From Actinomycetes bacterium (GTDB lineage Bacteria; Actinomycetota; Acidimicrobiia; Acidimicrobiales; Palsa-688): a stretch of 20,429 nucleotides of DNA. Under the pieces are notes generated by a model. The model worked only from the letters and a program-made list of their open reading frames with translations. It was not told the DNA's origin and searched no databases. The stretch is from assembly GCA_021827225.1 (NCBI GenBank), contig JAKAXG010000011.1, positions 1-20,429 on the forward strand, written 5' to 3'. Both the position numbers and the translations under genes were made by a program. Positions 7,876-14,620 of the stretch are shown piece after piece. The first letter of the stretch is position 1, and each line of letters starts with the position of its first letter.

Positions 7876-9987
7876 ATGGGGTGCAACTTGAACGTATCAA
7901 CGACATCAGGCAGGCGCAGACTGTCCCTTCTGATGGGAGCTCTGGCCGTCCTGCCACTGGGTATGGGAACGCTGACAGCAGTGGCCCAGTCCGCCGGCGC
8001 CCAGTCGGCCACCGGGACACTGGAGGTGTGCAAGTCGGCGAACAACGGGATGGCCGGCAGGGACTTCACCTTCACGGTGAGCGGCCTGGCGGCCCCCGGA
8101 ACCGTCACGGTGAAGGGCGGCGCCTGTAGCGCACCGCTGACCGTGACCGCCGGTGCCAACACCATCACCGAGACCGCGACGAACCTGCCGGCCGGGGACA
8201 AGGTGGTGTGGGTCGGCGTGAAGCCGGCCGGGCGCCTGATCGCCAGGCGGTTGGCTGCCCGGACAGTGGTTGTCAACGTGCCGGCCGGTAGCACGGCCAC
8301 CAACGAGACCATCGCCACCTTCGTGAACAAGGTGCCGCCCGCCGGACTGAAGGTGTGCAAGGTCACCAACGACCCGACGTTGCTGCGCAACATGTTCACC
8401 TTCACCGAGAACGGGGGGGCCCCGTTCAGCATCGCGGCCGGCACCCCGACCAGCCCCATCTGCAGCTCGATCACCTACTACGCGGTGGGCACGGTCGTGC
8501 AGGTGGCCGAGTCGCCGACCGCCAACACCCACGTCAAGCTCATCAGGTCCAACAACACCTCGTTGACCACGAACCTGACGGCCGGAACGGCGACGGTCAC
8601 GATCGCTCCCGGTACCAACGTGGTGACCTACAACAACACGGTGAACGCCATCCCGCAGTCGGGATACGTCGAAGTCTGCAAGGACGCGTCCGACTCCTAT
8701 GTCAGCGGGAACTTCATGTTCACCATCAGCGCGGGTGGGTTCACCCACACGGCGTCGGTCCCGGTAGGGGAGTGCACAGCTCCCATCCAGGTCCCCGCCG
8801 GGAACGTGAACATCGCCGAAGCGGCCAGGTCCCCGTACGCCCTGACCAAGGTGAGCACCATCCCGTCGGCTGACTTCGTCAGCGCCAACCTGAGCAATGG
8901 CACCGCCGTGGTCACCGTGCCGGTGAGCAGCACCACCGCCAACGAGACCCAGGTCCACTTCCTCAACGACACGGTGATGAGCCAGCTGAAGGTCTGCAAG
9001 ACGCTCACCGCCAACAGCTCCGCTCTGGCCGGGCAGACGTTCTCCTTCCAGATCCAGGAGAGCTTCGCCAGCACCACCGGAGCGACGGCGACGCAGACCC
9101 TGCAGGTGACCGCGGGTTCCGCAGGCGGCACCCTGTGCAACGTCCTGCCCAACCTGCTGCCCGTCGGCACCGTCGTCACGGTCTCCGAGACCGTACCGAC
9201 GGGAGCTGACTACATGGCCATCTCGGGCAGCCCGACGACCCTGACCATCGGTGCGGGGGCCAACGTCGCGACCGTCACCAACGAGGCGTTCGGCACGATC
9301 GAGGTCTGCAAGCGGATGTATCCGGGCACGGTCGCTCCGAGCATCAGCTTCCCGTTCACGGTCACCGACAACGACGGCGTCAACCACGTCCTCAGCGTGC
9401 CGGTCGGCCAGTGCTCGCTCCCGATCACCGTTCCGGCCGGTACCGCCACCGTGACGGAAGGGTCGGTCGCGAACTACCACCTGGTCCTGGCCACCGGTAA
9501 CGACTCCACTCTCATCTCCTCCTCCGGCAACTCCGCCACCTACAAGGTGGTGGCCGGCGGCGTGAGCACCGAGACTGTGGCGACGTTCTGGAATGCGGTC
9601 AACCAGGCCTCGTTCAAGGTCTGCAAGATGGCGACGGCTGCCAGCGGGACTCTGATCAACGGCACCAGCTTCACCATCGGCTGGAGCTATACGGTCAATG
9701 GCACCACCTCCACTGGTAGCGCCAGCCTGATGCCGAACGAGTGCTCCGGCATCATCGGGCCGATCCCGGTGGTGAACGCCGACGGCACCCCGGTGGTGGT
9801 CTCCACCTCCGAGGCGCCGAGCGGAGTCAGCGTGGTCGACCACATCGTCATCGACCCGTCCGCCAACCAGGTGACGAACAACCCGGCAGCGGGTACCGCT
9901 TCGTTCACCCTCGGCTCCGCTGACGGTGGGATGACGGCGGCCACCTACTGGAACCAGGCCGTCCTCGGCACTCCTCCAGTGGATTAG
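7876..9987 (+). CDS. Secreted protein with six tandem VCK-type cysteine-pair domains
   Basis: 703 residues from the ATG at 7876; in-frame GTG 7831 and TTG 7888 are alternatives, and none has a strong ribosome binding site. A Sec signal peptide is clear: RRR at 13-15, a hydrophobic core at 16-36 and SAGA at 39-42 before likely cleavage. The rest is six repeats of about 106 residues, with the VCK cysteine at residues 52, 161, 268, 374, 478 and 583. Each repeat has a second cysteine about 30-60 residues on (for example GACSAP, GECTAP, GQCSLP), a PAG(N/T)xxxxE turn and an end like ATFxN. The pattern suggests all-beta, disulfide-stabilised Ig- or prealbumin-like domains; that fold is inference. 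There is no LPxTG/LAxTG signal or C-terminal membrane segment (end GTPPVD), so it is probably released or held non-covalently. Thr, Ala, Val and Asn are enriched. The family is not one I can name. Confidence 0.85.
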   Translation: MGCNLNVSTTSGRRRLSLLMGALAVLPLGMGTLTAVAQSAGAQSATGTLEVCKSANNGMAGRDFTFTVSGLAAPGTVTVKGGACSAPLTVTAGANTITETATNLPAGDKVVWVGVKPAGRLIARRLAARTVVVNVPAGSTATNETIATFVNKVPPAGLKVCKVTNDPTLLRNMFTFTENGGAPFSIAAGTPTSPICSSITYYAVGTVVQVAESPTANTHVKLIRSNNTSLTTNLTAGTATVTIAPGTNVVTYNNTVNAIPQSGYVEVCKDASDSYVSGNFMFTISAGGFTHTASVPVGECTAPIQVPAGNVNIAEAARSPYALTKVSTIPSADFVSANLSNGTAVVTVPVSSTTANETQVHFLNDTVMSQLKVCKTLTANSSALAGQTFSFQIQESFASTTGATATQTLQVTAGSAGGTLCNVLPNLLPVGTVVTVSETVPTGADYMAISGSPTTLTIGAGANVATVTNEAFGTIEVCKRMYPGTVAPSISFPFTVTDNDGVNHVLSVPVGQCSLPITVPAGTATVTEGSVANYHLVLATGNDSTLISSSGNSATYKVVAGGVSTETVATFWNAVNQASFKVCKMATAASGTLINGTSFTIGWSYTVNGTTSTGSASLMPNECSGIIGPIPVVNADGTPVVVSTSEAPSGVSVVDHIVIDPSANQVTNNPAAGTASFTLGSADGGMTAATYWNQAVLGTPPVD
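8017..9966 (+). repeat. Six in-frame ~320-base repeats encoding the VCK domains
   Basis: Repeat starts are marked by codons for [E/K]VCK at cysteine positions 8029, 8356, 8677, 8995, 9307 and 9622, giving periods of 327, 321, 318, 312 and 315 bases. DNA identity between copies is low while protein motifs are kept, so this is an old, diverged array rather than a recent expansion. Copies 3 and 5 look most alike in the second-cysteine segment (VPVGECTAPIQVPAG versus VPVGQCSLPITVPAG). Confidence 0.8.
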
Positions 9988-10000
9988 CACGGCCGAACGA

Positions 10001-10025
10001 AGGTCGGCCCTAGCGGGCCCGACCT
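10001..10025 (+). terminator. Hairpin 1 after the secreted repeat protein
   Basis: AGGTCGG pairs with CCGACCT, extended inward by CCC/GGG across a single bulged C, leaving a TAGC loop. It begins 13 bases past the TAG stop. It is a strong 10-bp structure without a T-run. Confidence 0.55.
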
Positions 10026-10031
10026 GAGCAG

Positions 10032-10072
10032 GCAGAGGGGTGAGGCCCTTCGCGAAGGGCCTCACCCCCTGC
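10032..10072 (+). terminator. Long palindromic terminator hairpin
   Basis: Positions 10037-10068 are a perfect 32-base palindrome (two 16-base arms, GGGGTGAGGCCCTTCG and its complement). GCAG/CTGC outside it extends the stem by 4 bp past a bulged A. In RNA the centre would open into a small tetraloop (TTCG...CGAA arms). There is no T-run, but length and position between two genes make a transcription end the best call. Being symmetric, it could act on both strands. Confidence 0.7.
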
Positions 10073-10082
10073 AGCCGATACC

Positions 10083-10099
10083 GGGTCCGGTCCGGACCC
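10083..10099 (+). promoter_or_regulatory. Third intergenic hairpin, upstream of the sulfatase-like gene
   Basis: GGGTCCG and CGGACCC form a perfect 7-bp stem with a 3-base loop (GTC), about 80 bases before the sulfatase-like start. It may be a further 3'-end structure for the preceding gene or an operator or leader element for the following one; the sequence does not decide. Between it and the gene lies an AT-richer stretch (10104-10135) that could hold a promoter, though I could not define -35/-10 boxes. Confidence 0.35.
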
Positions 10100-10181
10100 C
10101 CTGTTCCATCACAGTTTTCAGAAGGCGGAAACGCACGGCGAGTAAACGGCCGGCAGCGGCCGGCTATCGCCGGGAGGGGCT

Positions 10182-11579
10182 ATGAGAACGATCTTCATCT
10201 CACTGGACACCGTGTGCGCCGACCGACTCTCGGTTCTCGGATGCAGCCGGTCGTCCACACCGAACCTGGACGCGTTCGCTGCGCAATCGGCGCTGTTCAC
10301 CCAGGCCTACGCCAGCGACATCCCGACCCAGCCCTCGCACACCGCGCTGTTCACCGGCCGGTACGGGCTGAACACCGGGATCGTGTCCCACTTCCACCCG
10401 CCGGCCCGCCTGGGCGAGGACATTCCCTGGCTGCCGTCGGTGTTCCAGGCGAGCGGCCATCGCACCGCCGCGGTGGACCACCTTTTCTCCATGAAGGAGT
10501 GGTTCATCAGGGGCTACGACGACTACATGGTCCCGCCCGGTCGGTCCCGGTCGCCCGCCTCGGTGATCAATTCCATGGGCATGGACTGGCTGCGCCGCAA
10601 CCACGGGGAGGACTTCTTCCTGTTCCTCCACTACTGGGACGCCCACATCCCCTACGTGCCCCCGGAGCCGTTCAAGTCGGCCTTCGCCCCGCTGGGGACC
10701 CACCGCAGGGACCCCTACGTGGAGCAGAAACTCCGCAGCCGGCCGTCCTACCCGCTGTTCAAGCAGAACCTCTACGACCACCTCGACGACATCCCGAGCC
10801 TCGACTACATCGAGGCGCTGCACTACGCCGAACTGGCCTATCTCGACTCAGAGCTGGGGCGGCTGTTCGACCACCTCGCCCGGACAGGTCTGCTGGACGA
10901 CAGCATGATCGTCGTCTTCGGCGATCACGGCGAGGTGATGACCGAACACGACGCCTGGTTCGACCACGCCGGCCTCTACGACTCGGTGGTGCACGTCCCG
11001 CTGATGATCCGGGCACCCGGCCTCGTTCCCCCATCCCGCATCGACGCCATGGTGTCCCTGGTGGATGTCATGCCGACCGTGCTGGAGCTGCAGGGCCTGA
11101 GCTCGCCGCCACACGCCGGGCAGGACGACGGCCGGTCGCTCACGTCCCTGATCCGCGGGTCGGCGAGGGCGCACCGCCCGTATGTACTCCTCAGTGAATG
11201 CACCTGGCAGGCCAAGCGGGGCATCAGGACCCCTCTGTGGAAGTACATCCGCTGCTGGGATCCCGGCATCTATCCGCGACGCGAAGCCGAGCTCTACTTC
11301 CTGCCCGGCGACCCGACCGAGCAGATCAACGTGGCCGGCGAGTACCCCGACGTGGTCGCCGGTCTGGACGGGATGCTGAGCAGCTGGATCGCCGCCCATC
11401 TGGCCCGACGCAGGGATCCCATGGTGGAAGTGATGGAGTTCGGCCTGCCGGCGGTGGCCCGGCTGGAAGGAGTGGTCAGAGAGGAGGCCGAACGCCGGGC
11501 CGGCGCAGCTGAGCCCCCCTTCGAAGGGTCGGAGGAAGCTCCGCTCCGCACCGTCCGCCTGTCCGCCGCAGCCAGGTGA
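10182..11579 (+). CDS. Cytoplasmic sulfatase/alkaline-phosphatase-superfamily enzyme with Thr at the FGly site
   Basis: 465 residues from ATG 10182, preceded by GGGAGGGG. The fold family is clear: an opening metal-site strand MRTIFISLDTVCADRLS (D9), the signature region PTQPSHTALFTGRYG (48-62), and the second metal motif FGDHGE with D248 and H249. True sulfatases carry C-x-P-x-R, whose cysteine becomes formylglycine; here the segment reads T49-Q-P51-S-H53, so formylglycine cannot form. Thr is the nucleophile in related phosphatases and phosphotransferases, so a phospho-ester or phosphotransfer reaction is a better guess than sulfate removal. There is no signal peptide or membrane segment, so it should be cytoplasmic. 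The last ~60 residues are Ala/Glu/Arg-rich and outside the usual domain. Its stop overlaps the next start as GTGA, tying it to the polysaccharide operon. Substrate unknown. Confidence 0.85.
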   Translation: MRTIFISLDTVCADRLSVLGCSRSSTPNLDAFAAQSALFTQAYASDIPTQPSHTALFTGRYGLNTGIVSHFHPPARLGEDIPWLPSVFQASGHRTAAVDHLFSMKEWFIRGYDDYMVPPGRSRSPASVINSMGMDWLRRNHGEDFFLFLHYWDAHIPYVPPEPFKSAFAPLGTHRRDPYVEQKLRSRPSYPLFKQNLYDHLDDIPSLDYIEALHYAELAYLDSELGRLFDHLARTGLLDDSMIVVFGDHGEVMTEHDAWFDHAGLYDSVVHVPLMIRAPGLVPPSRIDAMVSLVDVMPTVLELQGLSSPPHAGQDDGRSLTSLIRGSARAHRPYVLLSECTWQAKRGIRTPLWKYIRCWDPGIYPRREAELYFLPGDPTEQINVAGEYPDVVAGLDGMLSSWIAAHLARRRDPMVEVMEFGLPAVARLEGVVREEAERRAGAAEPPFEGSEEAPLRTVRLSAAAR

Positions 11580-14500
11580 GAACCTCCCGCCGGCCGGGGA
11601 GGACCCGGCTCCTCGCCGGCTCTGCCGCCCTGGCGGCGACCGTCTGGTCCGCGGCGGTCACCTTGGGCTGGGCTCCGCCCGCGTCATCCGCCGTGCCGCC
11701 GCCGCCCACCCCCGGGCCGCCACCGGGGGTGCCGGCACCGGGCCACGCCTACCTGGGAGGCTCCCTGGAGCCGGCCGGGGAGGGACCGGCAAACTCACCG
11801 GCCGCCCCCTTGCGGAGACAGCTCCAACCGGAGATGCGCGCCGTCAATTCTCTGAACGCCCTGCTCGAGCGCCCGCTGTCCATCGTCTCCGCCTATCAGG
11901 ATTGGGCCAAGCCGCTCTACGACAGCGAGACAGAGCAGATCCTCGCGGCCGGCGCCATACCGATGATCAACTGGAACTGCGGCGACACCGACTCGAACGT
12001 GGCGGCCGGCCGGGACGACACGACGGTGATCAAGCCCTTCGCGGAGAAGCTGGCGGCGCTGGCTGCGCCGGTCCTCCTGCGGTGGTTCTACGACCCGAAC
12101 CTGACCGCGGCGGCGGGCACCGCCCGCTGCCTGGGCGGCGACGGCGCCGCCGGATACGTCGGCGCCTTCACCCACATCAGACGGGTCTTCCAGTCGGTCG
12201 GTGCCACCAACGTGGCCTTCGTCTGGTCCGTCGACCCCACCGCCGGAGACCGAGCGTGGTCGACCTGGTTCCCCGGAGCGGCGAACGTGGACTGGATAGC
12301 CGCCGACGACTCAGGAAATGCGGGTCCCGACCCCGCCTCCGCCGGCTTCGCTGCCCGCTTCCAGAGTTGGTACGACACCTTCTCGGCGGTCGGCAGGCCG
12401 CTGATGATCGCCGGGACGGGGGCGCCGACCGCCGATCAGGCCGCCTACCTGGCTGACGTCGCCTCGGCCGTGCCCGCCCGGTTCCCCCTGTTGAGGGCGT
12501 TCGTGTACTCGGACGCCTTGCCGGGCGGACTGCCGTTGGCGTCGGTCCACGGGGCATCCACGGCCCTCACCGCCGCAGCAACCGGTGGCATGGTCGCCCT
12601 GTCCCGGGAACCGTTCTTCCAGCCGCCGCGATACCCGGCGTCGGTAACCGTCAGCGCACCCGCCACGACCGTGGCCTTCGGGCAGGCCGTGAAGTTGACG
12701 GCCACCGTAGCCGCCCCCCACCCGACCGGGTCCGTCTCGTACTCGATGTCAGGCCGACCCCTCCCCGGCTGCGGGGGCGTTCCGGTCCGGACGGGCGGCG
12801 CCTGCGCGATCTCCTCCCTGCCGGCTGGAACCGACACCATCACCGCCGTCTACAGCGGTGACGCCCAGACGGCCGGCACCACCTCCGCCCCGGTGAGCCT
12901 GACCGTATCCCCGTCCGCCGCCTGGACCGGTCCGCCGGCGATTCCCGGCACGGGGTCCGCCTATCTCGGAGCCTGGGTTCAGCCGCAGGCCGCTCCACCC
13001 GGTACCAGCCGGCTCGCCGAGGAACTGCAGGTCCTTCCGGCCTTCGATGCCGCTCTCGGTCGGCCCCTCTCGGTCGTCCACGTGTTCCAGTCCTGGGGCG
13101 ACCCCGCCCCGAACCCCGTGCTCCGCCGGGTGCTCGCCACCGGCGCCATACCGATGGTCGACTGGAAATGCGGTGACAGCGACGCCAACGTGGCAGCCGG
13201 CGCCGACGATGCCCTCATCACCCGGTACGCGGACCAGCTGGCCGCTCTCGGCTCCCCGGTGTTCCTCCGGTGGTACTGGGAACCCAACTTCAACATCAGC
13301 TCCTCGCCGTCGGCTGCCAGGTGCCTCGACCCCGCGGGACAGGCACTGGGGCCGGCCGGCTATGTCGCCGCGTTCCGCCACATCCACGACCTGTTCGCCG
13401 CGGCCGGCGCCAGCAACGTGGCGTTCGTCTGGTCGGTGGGAAGCGCCGGCACCGATCAGGACATGGTTGACTACTACCCCGGTTCCCAGTACGTCGATTG
13501 GATCGGCGTCGACGGCTACGCCCGGACACCAGGAACAACGGCGGGCACCCCCACTGCCATGTTCGGGCGCTGGTACTCATGGTTCTCCTCGCTCGGGCTG
13601 CCGATGATGATCAGCGAGACCGGCGCAGTGGCGGGCGCCCAGCCTTCGTACCTGAGGCAGCTCTCCCATCGCCTGCTGTCGCTGTACCCACGGGTCAAGG
13701 CGGTCGCCTATCTCGATGCACCGTCACCGTCCGGTGCCCGCAGCTACGTGCTCGACAGCGGGGGGTTGGCGGCGTTCGTCTCCATGTCCCGCAGCAGCTA
13801 CTTCCAACCGGGACGCCGGCCTACGGTCACCGCCCTGTCCGTCGTCACGGGCCGGGCGCCTACCAGGTCCGGCATAGCCATCAAGGTCGTTCCGCCGGCT
13901 CCCGACGGCGGGGGAGCCGTCACCGTCACGGCCGATGGGGCGGCCATACCCGGGTGTCAGAACCTCCCCCTCCGGCCGGCCCCGGTGTGCCGGACCCCGG
14001 CCATCGGCCCGGGCGCGCATGCCTTCGCCGCCAGCTTCAGCGGTGACTGGCTGTTCGCCCCGTCACTCTCTGCTCCGGTGGTCGTGACCGTTCCGGCGGC
14101 GGCGCCGGCGCCGGCTGAAGCGCCACCCGCGGCCGCCCCGCCGGCCGTTAGCTCGACCGGAGTCACTCCACCCGGTCTGGTGAACCTCGAACCGCAGCCC
14201 GAGCCGGTCTTCTCCGGCCAGCCCACCATCGCCGCGCTATCCCCGCTACATACGGTCCCTGAAACCGCCCACCAACCGGCCGGCGCGGCTCCGCTGGAGT
14301 CGGCGGGAGGATGGACACGGCCCGACCCCCCCGGTGCAGCCCCTACCGGTCCGGGGCCGGAGCTGTCGCCTTCCGCCGGCTCCAACGGGGCCGCCGCACG
14401 GCCGGTCCCGATCGAGACCGGCAGCGGGTCGGCGACCGCCGCCCGTCTGGATGATGTCGCTGATCCGCCGGTCCCCAACGGCCCGTCGGTCCCGATGTAC

Positions 14501-14620
14501 CTCCTCATCTCGGTGCTCTGCGCCCAGGCCTACCTCATCGTCAGCTGGCTGAGGGAGGAGCAGCTCAACCGGAGGCAGCGCATGCCTCTCCTCGAGAAGA
14601 TCAACCCCACAGGACGGTAG
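11576..14620 (+). CDS. Membrane-anchored protein with two GH26-like domains, first one catalytically degenerate
   Basis: 1014 residues from a GTG overlapping the previous stop. Order: signal peptide (~1-39), Pro-rich linker, GH26-like domain 1 (~56-350), Ig-like domain (~352-447), GH26-like domain 2 (~460-746), second Ig-like domain (~750-840), long Ala/Pro/Gly-rich linker, one membrane helix (~970-990) and a basic cytoplasmic tail. GH26 enzymes cleave beta-mannans or beta-1,3-1,4-glucans with two glutamates about 108 residues apart. Domain 2 has both: E569 in LRWYWEPNF and E681 in MMISETGA. Domain 1 has Asp173 (LRWFYDPNL) and Gly280 (LMIAGTGAP) at those places, so it is probably non-catalytic, perhaps glycan-binding. 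The protein should sit outside the membrane beside the HlyD and GT2 partners encoded next. Family assignment is from motif pattern; a related clan GH-A family is possible. Confidence 0.8.
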   Translation: MRTSRRPGRTRLLAGSAALAATVWSAAVTLGWAPPASSAVPPPPTPGPPPGVPAPGHAYLGGSLEPAGEGPANSPAAPLRRQLQPEMRAVNSLNALLERPLSIVSAYQDWAKPLYDSETEQILAAGAIPMINWNCGDTDSNVAAGRDDTTVIKPFAEKLAALAAPVLLRWFYDPNLTAAAGTARCLGGDGAAGYVGAFTHIRRVFQSVGATNVAFVWSVDPTAGDRAWSTWFPGAANVDWIAADDSGNAGPDPASAGFAARFQSWYDTFSAVGRPLMIAGTGAPTADQAAYLADVASAVPARFPLLRAFVYSDALPGGLPLASVHGASTALTAAATGGMVALSREPFFQPPRYPASVTVSAPATTVAFGQAVKLTATVAAPHPTGSVSYSMSGRPLPGCGGVPVRTGGACAISSLPAGTDTITAVYSGDAQTAGTTSAPVSLTVSPSAAWTGPPAIPGTGSAYLGAWVQPQAAPPGTSRLAEELQVLPAFDAALGRPLSVVHVFQSWGDPAPNPVLRRVLATGAIPMVDWKCGDSDANVAAGADDALITRYADQLAALGSPVFLRWYWEPNFNISSSPSAARCLDPAGQALGPAGYVAAFRHIHDLFAAAGASNVAFVWSVGSAGTDQDMVDYYPGSQYVDWIGVDGYARTPGTTAGTPTAMFGRWYSWFSSLGLPMMISETGAVAGAQPSYLRQLSHRLLSLYPRVKAVAYLDAPSPSGARSYVLDSGGLAAFVSMSRSSYFQPGRRPTVTALSVVTGRAPTRSGIAIKVVPPAPDGGGAVTVTADGAAIPGCQNLPLRPAPVCRTPAIGPGAHAFAASFSGDWLFAPSLSAPVVVTVPAAAPAPAEAPPAAAPPAVSSTGVTPPGLVNLEPQPEPVFSGQPTIAALSPLHTVPETAHQPAGAAPLESAGGWTRPDPPGAAPTGPGPELSPSAGSNGAAARPVPIETGSGSATAARLDDVADPPVPNGPSVPMYLLISVLCAQAYLIVSWLREEQLNRRQRMPLLEKINPTGR
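11741..12625 (+). repeat. GH26-like module copy 1 (degenerate)
   Basis: First copy of an internal duplication, from GHAYLGG to about FFQPPRYP. It aligns with 12953-13813 along its length; for example GGCGCCATACCGATG occurs in both at the segment encoding GAIPM. Catalytic positions are Asp173 and Gly280. Confidence 0.75.
12953..13813 (+). repeat. GH26-like module copy 2 (intact active site)
   Basis: Second copy of the duplication, from GSAYLGA to about YFQPGRRP. Shared blocks with copy 1 include ILAAGAIPMINWNCGDTDSN versus VLATGAIPMVDWKCGDSDAN, SNVAFVWSV versus TNVAFVWSV, and VDWI. Both copies are followed by an Ig-like domain, so the duplicated unit was probably catalytic module plus Ig domain. 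Confidence 0.75.

Noticed and set aside
5537..8020. 827-codon minus-strand open frame across the MDR and SDR genes
   Set aside because: It covers two plus-strand genes with intact catalytic motifs and an intergenic region; composition is typical of an antisense shadow.
8017..9966. CRISPR or DNA-level tandem repeat
   Set aside because: The periodicity is at the protein level with ~315-base units and low DNA identity; no short direct repeats with spacers occur.
7876..9987. LPxTG-type anchored surface protein
   Set aside because: The C-terminus ends in GTPPVD with no sorting motif, hydrophobic helix or basic tail.
7906..10065. 719-codon minus-strand open frame antisense to the secreted repeat protein
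   Set aside because: The plus strand has a signal peptide and six regular domains; the antisense product is Arg/Gly/His-rich without domains, and part of its length runs through the terminator hairpins.
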